This document shows positions 1-6,132 of a stretch of 11,969 bases of DNA, in pieces. The stretch's first letter is position 1. The number at the start of each line of letters is the position of its first letter. The notes beneath the pieces were generated by a model that did not search any database, had not been told where the DNA came from, and was given only the letters and a program-made list of their open reading frames with translations. The position numbers and the translations under genes are program-made. The stretch is taken from positions 1 through 11,969 of the forward strand of contig CAKUMP010000049.1 in the NCBI GenBank assembly GCA_934667795.1, written 5' to 3'. This DNA is from an uncultured Chthoniobacterales bacterium (GTDB lineage: Bacteria; Verrucomicrobiota; Verrucomicrobiia; Chthoniobacterales; CAKUMP01).

Positions 1-431
1 GGTAAGGTTTCCAATGGGATCGGAATTCTTGGACAGATTCAAAATTCTGAAGGTGTGGTAACGGTGACGGGCGTGGGTTCTGCCTGGGAGAATAGTGGTG
101 ATTTGGTTATTGGTAATTTAGGCAAAGGGACTGTGAGGATAGAAGCGGGCGGTAAGGTTTCCAATGGGATCGGAATTCTTGGACAGATTCAAAATTCTGA
201 AGGTGTGGTAACGGTGACGGGCGTGGGCTCTGCCTGGGAGAATAGTGATGATTTGGTTATTGGTAATTTAGGCAAAGGGACTGTGAGGGTAGAAGCGGGC
301 GGTAAGGTTTCCAATCGGAACGGAACTCTTGGACAGATTCAAGATTCTGAAGGTGTGGTAACGGTGACGGGCGTGGGTTCTGCCTGGGAGAATAGTGGTA
401 ATTTGGCTATTGGTAATTTAGGTAAAGGGAC
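1..431 (+). repeat. 150-bp in-frame tandem repeat in the autotransporter passenger (three units, first may be cut by window edge)
   Basis: Units begin at 1, 151 and 301 with the same GGTAAGGTTTCC start. Units 1 and 2 differ at only three bases over 150 (78/228 T-C, 98/248 G-A, 139/289 A-G). Unit 3 carries about seven differences over its first 131 bases and then diverges from about 432. Each unit encodes 50 residues that include 'EGVVTVTGVGSAWENSG' and 'LVIGNLGKGTV', close to the consensus of the T5SS/PEP-CTERM-associated repeat family (TIGR04393). The array probably continues upstream of the window. Near-identity at the DNA level implies recent duplication or gene conversion. Confidence 0.95.
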
Positions 432-3400
432 GGTAACCATTGCTGATGGTGGGTATGTTCACGCTTCTGATGTGCATTTGGGGGGATTAGTTTTTAGCGA
501 AGGAACATTGAATCTGATGGGTACGACAGGCAGTCGTGGGGTATTGGAAACGGGATTTCTCGAAAAAGGTGTGGGTACGACACAATTGAACTGGAATGGC
601 GGTATTCTTCGCGCAATTTCTGACGAAACGGATTTCTTTCGAAATCTTTCTAGTGCCGATATTAACTTGCTGGGTGAGGGAGCATTTTTTGATACCCAGT
701 CGTTCATGGTGGGGATTCAAACGGTGCTTGCGGGTGTCGGAGGGGTTACCAAATCTGGAGATGGGGTGCTTACACTGGGTGCAGTGAATACCTACGCAGG
801 TACCACGACGGTGGAACAGGGGACGTTGCTAGTAGAAGGAAGTCTGACGAGTTCTTCTACGGTTGTAAAAGATGGAGCGATTCTTGAAGGATCGGGCGCT
901 ATTTACAAAGACGTTGTGATAGAAAATGGCGGGATACTTATGCCGGGGAGTAGCCCAGGCGTACTGACCGTTGGGGAGTTGACACTGCAAACAGGGTCGT
1001 TCACACAGTTTGAATTGAACAGTCCATTAGGGACGCCGGGCGTGGATAGTGATCTTGTTGTGGTAACCGATACTTATGGTGGCAGCGGAGATTTGACCAT
1101 ACAGGACGGAGCCTTGTTGGGTCTGGCGACTGATAGCGGTTTTGGTGAAGGCACGTATCGGCTTTTTGAATATGCCGGGACATTAATTCCTTCGAGCCCT
1201 CAATTCTTTTTTGCTGTGGCTCCTGCCGGGTATAACCTGACGCTGGATACGACAGCTGCAGGACAAGTCAACTTGCAGGTGGATTACACCGGGTTGCAAT
1301 TCTGGAATGGGCTAAAAACAGCAGCCGATGGTGTGATTCTAGGTGGGAGTGGAATCTGGAGTACAATGATTCCGAACTGGACCAATGAAACCGGGATTGT
1401 TAGTGGACAATGGAAAAATGGATTAACGGCCGTTTTCAGTGGCGCAAGCGGTGGTGCGGTGGATGTGATAATGGATGTGGAAATTGCCGGATTACAGTTT
1501 GCTACGGATGGTTATACATTGAGTGGGAGTGGTCAGTTGGAAATGCAGAACGCACAGACAGAACTGCGCGTGGATACGGATGTGACAGCCACGATTGGAG
1601 TCGGTCTGGTGGGCGCTAGTGATATAGTGAAAACAGGGTATGGAACGGTTGTGTTTTCAGGAGCGCAAACTTACAACGGAAATACCGTGGTTCAAGCGGG
1701 AACGCTCGCAACGAGAGATTTGATAAATTCTCGCGTAATGGTGCAGGGGGGAGTGTTTAGCCCCGGGGGGAACACGGTACAAACGATCACCGTTGGTGGC
1801 TTGAGTCTCGATGGCGGACAATTGGATTTCAATATCGGTACTGCGGGCACGGACCGTATTATTGTTGCAGATAACGCGGGGTTACTGACTGCGGCGACGC
1901 ATTTTCACTTTATCGACAGTGGCACTACCGGTGGTTTATATACGCTCATTTCCGGATTGGAGACGGACTGGAATTTGAGTCTGTTAAGTTTTTCCGGAAT
2001 GAGTACCCCTTTCAGTACATTGCTTTTAAGTGCGGACGGCACAGAATTATTACTGAGTGTTTTTGAAGGAGGGATGATTTCTGGTCCTGTTTTGCAGAAT
2101 TCTTCACCGGTGGGGACGCCGACCATTGCAGATTTTCTGGTCAATGGAATCGTAAATACCGGTACGCCAGACGAAAGTAACAGGGTTAACAGTTTGCTTT
2201 TTAACCCGCATAGTGCGTTGCATGTTTTCAATAATCTGACGGTCGGCAGTGGTAATTTCACGGTGAATAATGGCAGTGCAACGATGACGGGTGGAAATGT
2301 GCTGGTTCCGGGAATTTTCAACAAACTGGGTGGCGGTCTGCTGAATATTTTCAGCAATGTATTTGTCAATGGCCCTGCCAACGTGGTGGGCGGTTCGTTG
2401 TTTGTAAATGGAATTTTCACAACAGAGGGTGGGTTGACTATTTTCCAGAATGCCTTGCTGGGGGGCTCCGGTGTGATCCATGGAAATGTCCTGAACCAAG
2501 GGACCGTTTCTCCCGGGAACAGCCCTGGGACATTAACCGTCAATGGTAACTACACACAATCCGGCAGTGGGACATTGTTGATCGAAATTGCCAGCCCGAA
2601 TGTGTATGACCGGTTGGTGGTTAGTGGTCGCGCGCATCTCGATGGTACGCTGCGTGTGGCTAATCTGGGGTCGAAACTCAAATACGGACAGCAGTATCAT
2701 ATTCTGCAAGCTGGCAGTATTCATGGAGAATTCGATCGTATTCTGATGCCCAATCCATCGCGTTATCGCGGACGGTTTTTCCATGATAATCACATCGGGA
2801 CGTTATTAGTAGCGCCTACGAGTTACACGCTGGTGGCCGAAACGCCGAATCAGCGGCGCGTGGCAAAAGCACTGGATGCATTTATCCCGGAACGTGGCAA
2901 TGATCGTGAAACAGTGAGTTTTGCCTTGGATCTGCAGAGCGAAGAACAATACCCATATGCGTTCGATCAGATCGCTCCGACATTTTATGAAACGCTGGGG
3001 ACGATTACGACCGAACAGGCATTTTCCCAGACACAAACGCTGAATCAACGTTTTAGTTCGGTGCGTCTTGGGGTGGGGAGTTTCCAGGCAATCGGGATAG
3101 AACCACAGCCGCTGGTCTATGACAAAAATGGGAAGAGTGTGGTGGCACCGGCAGTGGAAGATCCGACACATAACTGGTCGTTGTGGGCGATGGGGACGGG
3201 TTCGTTTGCGAAGGTCGAGCGGGTGCATCAGTTGCCAAGCTATGATTACGACACCGGTGGGGTGCTGGTGGGGGCGGATTATCGCTGGAGCGAAAATTTC
3301 GTGACCGGACTTTATGGGGGGTATCAGCACACGCATGCGGATTACGATGCGAGTGGGCGGTTGAAAATCGACAGTGCGTTGTTTGGCGGATACGCGTTGT

Positions 3401-3999
3401 ATCAGGCTGGTGGATTTTATGCGGACGGGGTGATTGGTGGTGGGTATCACGATTACGATGCGCGTCGTTCGATGACGTTCAGCACGATTGACCGCACCGC
3501 GCGGAGCCGTCCGGATGGCGGACAATTTACGACCTCGTTGAATCTGGGGTATGACTGGAAAGTGAAAAATTTCCATATTGGTCCGGTGGGTGGCTTGCAA
3601 TACACGCGTGTGGGGATTGATGGATTTACCGAAAGTGGAGCAGACAGCTTGAACCTGCGGTTACGGGATCAGTCGATAGATAGTTTCCGCAGCACGTTGG
3701 GAGGACGCATTGCTTACACGGCAAAGGTCAATGAACGCCTGACGCTGATTCCGGAAGCACGTGTGTTATGGCAGCATGAATTTGCGAACGATGCGCGTAT
3801 GATCGATGCGTCGTTTGATGGGGGATCGGTGTTTGGTTATGAAACGAGCGATCCTTCACGTGATGGGGTATTTATCGGGGTGGGGCTGAACGCGCAAATG
3901 GGAGAGCGCTGGACTGCACATGTTTATTATAACGTCGATTTGGGGCGCAGTGTGCATGAAAATCACATCATCAGCGGCGGCGTGAATTGGAAATTCTAG
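1..3999 (+). CDS. Autotransporter (type Va secretion) with repeat-rich passenger and C-terminal beta-barrel; 5' end outside window
   Basis: Frame 1 is open from base 1 to the TAG at 3997-3999, giving 1332 residues. No start or signal peptide is in the window; GTG 55 is only an internal codon. Passenger: T5SS/PEP-CTERM-like repeats of 50 aa (1-450), then Gly/Asn/Thr-rich beta-helix sequence with PATR-type strand repeats (739-831, 'GGVTKSGDGVLTLG'; 1621-1707, 'DIVKTGYGTVVFSGAQTYNG') and three PGxSPG-like modules. A helical linker follows at about 2830-3060 ('NQRRVAKALDAF', later 'QRFSSVRLG'). The barrel starts near 3172 ('NWSLWAMGTGSF') and ends in Phe ('GGVNWKF'), the usual signature for BAM recognition. 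By family knowledge the barrel sits in the outer membrane and the passenger is exposed or released, often as an adhesin; ligand unknown. No protease triad (GDSGSP-type) or PEP-CTERM anchor is seen. Autotransporter class is near certain; role unknown. Confidence 0.93.
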   Translation, partial: GKVSNGIGILGQIQNSEGVVTVTGVGSAWENSGDLVIGNLGKGTVRIEAGGKVSNGIGILGQIQNSEGVVTVTGVGSAWENSDDLVIGNLGKGTVRVEAGGKVSNRNGTLGQIQDSEGVVTVTGVGSAWENSGNLAIGNLGKGTVTIADGGYVHASDVHLGGLVFSEGTLNLMGTTGSRGVLETGFLEKGVGTTQLNWNGGILRAISDETDFFRNLSSADINLLGEGAFFDTQSFMVGIQTVLAGVGGVTKSGDGVLTLGAVNTYAGTTTVEQGTLLVEGSLTSSSTVVKDGAILEGSGAIYKDVVIENGGILMPGSSPGVLTVGELTLQTGSFTQFELNSPLGTPGVDSDLVVVTDTYGGSGDLTIQDGALLGLATDSGFGEGTYRLFEYAGTLIPSSPQFFFAVAPAGYNLTLDTTAAGQVNLQVDYTGLQFWNGLKTAADGVILGGSGIWSTMIPNWTNETGIVSGQWKNGLTAVFSGASGGAVDVIMDVEIAGLQFATDGYTLSGSGQLEMQNAQTELRVDTDVTATIGVGLVGASDIVKTGYGTVVFSGAQTYNGNTVVQAGTLATRDLINSRVMVQGGVFSPGGNTVQTITVGGLSLDGGQLDFNIGTAGTDRIIVADNAGLLTAATHFHFIDSGTTGGLYTLISGLETDWNLSLLSFSGMSTPFSTLLLSADGTELLLSVFEGGMISGPVLQNSSPVGTPTIADFLVNGIVNTGTPDESNRVNSLLFNPHSALHVFNNLTVGSGNFTVNNGSATMTGGNVLVPGIFNKLGGGLLNIFSNVFVNGPANVVGGSLFVNGIFTTEGGLTIFQNALLGGSGVIHGNVLNQGTVSPGNSPGTLTVNGNYTQSGSGTLLIEIASPNVYDRLVVSGRAHLDGTLRVANLGSKLKYGQQYHILQAGSIHGEFDRILMPNPSRYRGRFFHDNHIGTLLVAPTSYTLVAETPNQRRVAKALDAFIPERGNDRETVSFALDLQSEEQYPYAFDQIAPTFYETLGTITTEQAFSQTQTLNQRFSSVRLGVGSFQAIGIEPQPLVYDKNGKSVVAPAVEDPTHNWSLWAMGTGSFAKVERVHQLPSYDYDTGGVLVGADYRWSENFVTGLYGGYQHTHADYDASGRLKIDSALFGGYALYQAGGFYADGVIGGGYHDYDARRSMTFSTIDRTARSRPDGGQFTTSLNLGYDWKVKNFHIGPVGGLQYTRVGIDGFTESGADSLNLRLRDQSIDSFRSTLGGRIAYTAKVNERLTLIPEARVLWQHEFANDARMIDASFDGGSVFGYETSDPSRDGVFIGVGLNAQMGERWTAHVYYNVDLGRSVHENHIISGGVNWKF
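739..1185 (+). repeat. Passenger module 1: PATR strand repeat, PGSSPG motif, DLVVV/G-x-Y strand block
   Basis: This protein-level module begins with a PATR-type repeat ('GGVTKSGDGVLTLG', 739-780). It continues with 'GGILMPGSSPGVLTVG' (928-975), a segment with 'DSDLVVVTD', and 'GTYRLFEYAGTL' ending near 1185. The same order (strand repeat, Pro-Gly turn, Asp-x-hydrophobic-Val-Val strand, Gly-x-Tyr-x-Leu strand) recurs at 1621-1959 and about 2401-2736. It is a beta-helix building block, not a separate gene. Confidence 0.6.
1621..1959 (+). repeat. Passenger module 2: PATR strand repeat, SPGGN motif, DRIIV/G-x-Y strand block
   Basis: Second diverged copy of the module. The PATR-type repeat 'DIVKTGYGTVVFSGAQTYNG' (1621-1680) is followed by 'GGVFSPGGNTVQTITVGG', 'DRIIVADNAG' and 'GGLYTLISGL' (ending 1959). 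Just upstream, 'GSGIWSTMIPNWTN' (about 1348-1389) is the W-rich lead-in often found before PATR repeats, which marks the module boundary. DNA identity to module 1 is low, so this duplication is old, unlike the 150-bp array. Confidence 0.55.
2401..2736 (+). repeat. Passenger module 3: PGNSPG capping module next to the barrel linker
   Basis: Third copy of the module, ending at the linker that leads to the barrel. It contains 'GTVSPGNSPGTLTVNGNYTQ' (2500-2559), then 'YDRLVVSGRAHLDGTL' and 'YGQQYHILQAG'. This is the classical sequence found before the autotransporter domain in many PATR autotransporters, where it probably forms the C-terminal cap of the beta-helix. The two upstream modules look like ancestral copies of it. 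Confidence 0.6.
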
Positions 4000-4001
4000 T
4001 A

Positions 4002-4021
4002 GGGGCGAATTGCGTTCGCCC
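4002..4021. repeat. Small palindrome GGGCGAA-TTGCG-TTCGCCC just after the autotransporter stop
   Basis: A perfect 7-bp inverted repeat (4003-4009 with 4015-4021) surrounds a 5-nt loop, three bases after the TAG. It could fold in the mRNA and protect or end the transcript. However, the plus strand continues with AAAAA rather than a T-tract, so it is not a canonical intrinsic terminator. It resembles short dispersed GGGGCGAAT...ATTCGCCC palindromes seen between genes in various bacterial genomes; that resemblance is from memory and would need a genome search. Confidence 0.6.
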
Positions 4022-4062
4022 AAAAAGGGGCATCTCCCAGCTCTCGCCATCCCTAATTTGTT

Positions 4063-4089
4063 TGGGGACATTGGGGACATTGGGGACAT
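4063..4089. repeat. Three exact tandem copies of 9-bp TGGGGACAT, running into GGCGCGCC
   Basis: Copies lie at 4063-4071, 4072-4080 and 4081-4089. A single T and the 8-bp palindrome GGCGCGCC (4091-4098) follow. The array is intergenic and codes for nothing convincing. It may be a slippage-prone microrepeat or the remnant of a dispersed intergenic or mobile element; no transposase is nearby in the window. Confidence 0.85.
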
Positions 4090-4125
4090 TGGCGCGCCCA
4101 GGGATTGAAAAAAATCTTGATTATG

Positions 4126-4154
4126 TTGTCAATTGGTGGGGATGTGATTATGGT
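4126..4154 (+). promoter_or_regulatory. Possible sigma70-type promoter for the permease gene
   Basis: TTGTCA (4126-4131) and TATGGT (4149-4154) are separated by 17 bp, which matches 5/6 and 4/6 of the sigma70 consensus. A start near 4161 would leave a leader of about 50 nt before ATG 4211. Short consensus matches occur by chance, so this is only a candidate. Confidence 0.25.
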
Positions 4155-4210
4155 TTCCTGGATGTTGGACAACTGGCGATCAGAGAACGGGATAAAAGCG
4201 AGGGAGGAAG

Positions 4211-5200
4211 ATGAACTGGTTTAGTTTTGACTTTCAGGATTTTGCGGTGGCGTTTTTGAGTATCCTTCTGGAAGGGATTCCGTATGTTTTGTTTGGAACA
4301 TTGTTGTCGGGGATTATTGATGCCATGGTTCCGTCGCATACCATGACAAAATTTCTGCCGAAGAATGCGACTGCAGCGATTTTTTTATGTGGGGGGCTGG
4401 GGATTATTTTCCCGATGTGTGAATGCGGGATTGTTCCGGTGATACGTCGATTAATTGGCAAAGGACTGCCGGTTTCGTGCGGGATTGCTTATATGCTGGC
4501 TGCGCCGATTGTGAATCCGGTGGTTGCGATCAGTACATTTGCAGCATTTCGAGGGCAGGATCCGATGATGATGACCAGTATGCGGATGGTCGTTGCGTTT
4601 GGGGTGGCGGTTTTGGTCGGGTGGATAGCAGATCGTTTTCCTGTAGAGAAAATTTTACGAAAAAAAGTTTTGGATTCGATGCCGAAAGGGCCTGGACAAG
4701 CGGGGTTGATGTTTGAACCGGTGAAAGATGCAAAACAGGAGGGACACGGAGTAAAACGTAATGAGGTGGCCGTGGCAGACCGAAAAGGACATTGGAGAGA
4801 AAAACTGGGAATCGCTGTGCGTACCGCAACTACAGACTTTCTGGATGTGTCGATGTATCTTGTCATTGGTGCCGCCATTACCTCGGTGTTTAATACCGCG
4901 GTGCAGCAGCAGATCATTTTACCATTGGCAATGAATGCGTGGATTGCGAGTTTTTCCATGATGTCCTTGTCGGGGATTCTTTCGCTTTGCAGTACTTCGG
5001 ACGCATTTATTGCGGCGACATTTGTGGCGTTTCCGGCAGCGGCAAAACTGGCATTTCTGGTGTTTGGTCCGATGATGGATTTGAAATTGGTCTTCTTGTA
5101 TAGTTCGGTATTCAGCAAACGATTTGTTTTTGTCCTGGCAATTGGACTTTTTGTATTAATTGGGGTAATTTGTGTGCGGCTAACTTATCTGGGAATATGA
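4211..5200 (+). CDS. Inner-membrane permease, UPF0718/DUF318 (PF03773, COG0701) type
   Basis: This 329-aa hydrophobic protein has about eight predicted membrane segments. Roughly four lie in residues 10-141, then a polar cytoplasm-like loop at about 142-205, and the rest lie in 213-327. Family hallmarks are 'PMCECGIVPVIRRLIGKGLP' (C70, C72), 'AAPIVNPVVA' (about 97-106) and the second-half motif 'CSTSDAF' (C260, D264). PF03773 members include YraQ/YcgR-like proteins and the ArsP organoarsenical exporters; the substrate of this one is unknown. ATG 4211 is supported by an upstream GAGGGAGGAAG, the only clear Shine-Dalgarno in the window. The stop overlaps the next gene's start (ATGA, 5197-5200), and that gene encodes a DUF1980-type protein, the usual partner of this permease class. 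Family call is strong; function open, with a metal or metalloid ion a plausible cargo given the paired cysteines. Confidence 0.88.
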   Translation: MNWFSFDFQDFAVAFLSILLEGIPYVLFGTLLSGIIDAMVPSHTMTKFLPKNATAAIFLCGGLGIIFPMCECGIVPVIRRLIGKGLPVSCGIAYMLAAPIVNPVVAISTFAAFRGQDPMMMTSMRMVVAFGVAVLVGWIADRFPVEKILRKKVLDSMPKGPGQAGLMFEPVKDAKQEGHGVKRNEVAVADRKGHWREKLGIAVRTATTDFLDVSMYLVIGAAITSVFNTAVQQQIILPLAMNAWIASFSMMSLSGILSLCSTSDAFIAATFVAFPAAAKLAFLVFGPMMDLKLVFLYSSVFSKRFVFVLAIGLFVLIGVICVRLTYLGI

Positions 5201-6081
5201 CGAATCCGGGAATTATACGAATATTATCGTTTGTGACCTTGCTCGCATGGAGCGGGGCTTTGCTGTATTTTTACATTTCGGGACGGATTGTTTCGTATTT
5301 GCATCCGAGTTTTCGTTTAAACGTCCTGCTTGCAGGGGTCGTGTTGCTGGTTCTGGCGGTTTTGTACTGGATATTTGGGAAAAATGCGACCGACTGTTGC
5401 GATCATGATCACGGAGACCATGACCATACCCATGATCACGATGATACAAAATTGTCTGTAGGAAAAATTCTTACATTTGCTATTTTGCTGGTTCCAATGT
5501 TAACCGCGGCAAAGTTTTCGCCTGGTCAATTTGGGCTGACGGCCTTGCAGAATCGTTTGGTTGTGGAAGATGTGTCGTCGTTAAGAGGGGCGCGGACAGG
5601 AGCGACTGTAGGAGGAGGGTTAAATACCGATGTTTTTCCATTACCACAGGAGGGAGATGTGGAAGAGGTATGGAATGCGGGGACAACCGGGTCGGTGGAA
5701 GACTATATCGAACGGACGGAAGAAGGCTATTTGAAAGTGGAAGTTGTCGATTTGATGTTCGGGACAGAGGATGAAGTACTGCGCAATGATTTTGAGGGGA
5801 AAATGGTGGAAGTGATCGGGCAAGTCATGCCGGCCGATCAGAATAACCCGACCGGTTCGCGGTTTCGTTTAGCCCGTATGTTTATGTGGTGCTGTGCAGG
5901 AGATGCACGTCCGATTGTGGCCTACGTGGAGCCTGGGGATCAGGTTGTGCCGGGCGATGCGGAGTGGATTCGAGTTGTAGGACGCCCACAATTTCCGGTG
6001 GAGGGCGGAAAACGTATCCCTTTACTGCAGGCAGAACAGATATTTCCTTCCTCGTCTCCTGAAGAACCGATATTGTATTAG
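5197..6081 (+). CDS. TIGR03943/DUF1980 (YcgQ-like) putative permease subunit with His/Asp-rich loop
   Basis: From ATG 5197 the protein has 294 aa. A TTG at 5170 would add nine residues, but the ATGA overlap with the permease stop (4 bp) argues for translational coupling at 5197. Membrane segments lie at about 6-27, 38-60 and 88-107. Between the second and third is 'CCDHDHGDHDHTHDHDD' (C67-D83), with six His and two Cys, a likely soft-metal binding stretch. The soluble C-terminal domain (about 165-290) carries 'FEGKMVEVIGQVM', then 'MWCCAGDARPIVAYVEP' (C232, C233, D236) and 'WIRVVGRPQFPVEGG'. The CC-A-x-DA motif is characteristic of DUF1980. By family knowledge these proteins are encoded beside PF03773 permeases, so the two probably form one complex. 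Role is unproven; metal (for example zinc) transport or storage is inference from the His-rich loop. Confidence 0.85.
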   Translation: MTNPGIIRILSFVTLLAWSGALLYFYISGRIVSYLHPSFRLNVLLAGVVLLVLAVLYWIFGKNATDCCDHDHGDHDHTHDHDDTKLSVGKILTFAILLVPMLTAAKFSPGQFGLTALQNRLVVEDVSSLRGARTGATVGGGLNTDVFPLPQEGDVEEVWNAGTTGSVEDYIERTEEGYLKVEVVDLMFGTEDEVLRNDFEGKMVEVIGQVMPADQNNPTGSRFRLARMFMWCCAGDARPIVAYVEPGDQVVPGDAEWIRVVGRPQFPVEGGKRIPLLQAEQIFPSSSPEEPILY

Positions 6082-6132
6082 GAACAGGATATTTGGTCTG
6101 TCAGAAATTAATTTTAAAAACAGAAAATAAAT

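Noticed and set aside
1..450. CRISPR-like or non-coding satellite reading of the tandem repeats
   Set aside because: Units are contiguous, 150 bp long and code in frame for a known protein repeat type; there are no spacers.
2806..3600. Minus-strand open frame of 264 codons opposite the autotransporter barrel
   Set aside because: It is fully antisense to a clear coding domain, is rich in His/Arg/Thr/Pro without any recognisable motif, and has no ribosome site. The same holds for the 212-codon frame at 1905-2543.
3987..4214. Small 75-codon frame across the gap between autotransporter and permease
   Set aside because: It starts inside the autotransporter end, runs through the 9-bp repeats (coding repeated Gly-Thr-Leu) and has no ribosome site or known motif. 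A 24-codon frame from 4151 ending at TAG just inside the permease gene was also unconvincing.
4489..5118. Minus-strand open frame of 209 codons opposite the permease
   Set aside because: Complement of a hydrophobic membrane-protein gene with strong family motifs on the other strand; no independent support.
5170..5196. TTG start giving the DUF1980 protein nine more residues
   Set aside because: It lies inside the permease end, uses a rare start codon, and is less likely than the ATG that overlaps the permease stop as ATGA.
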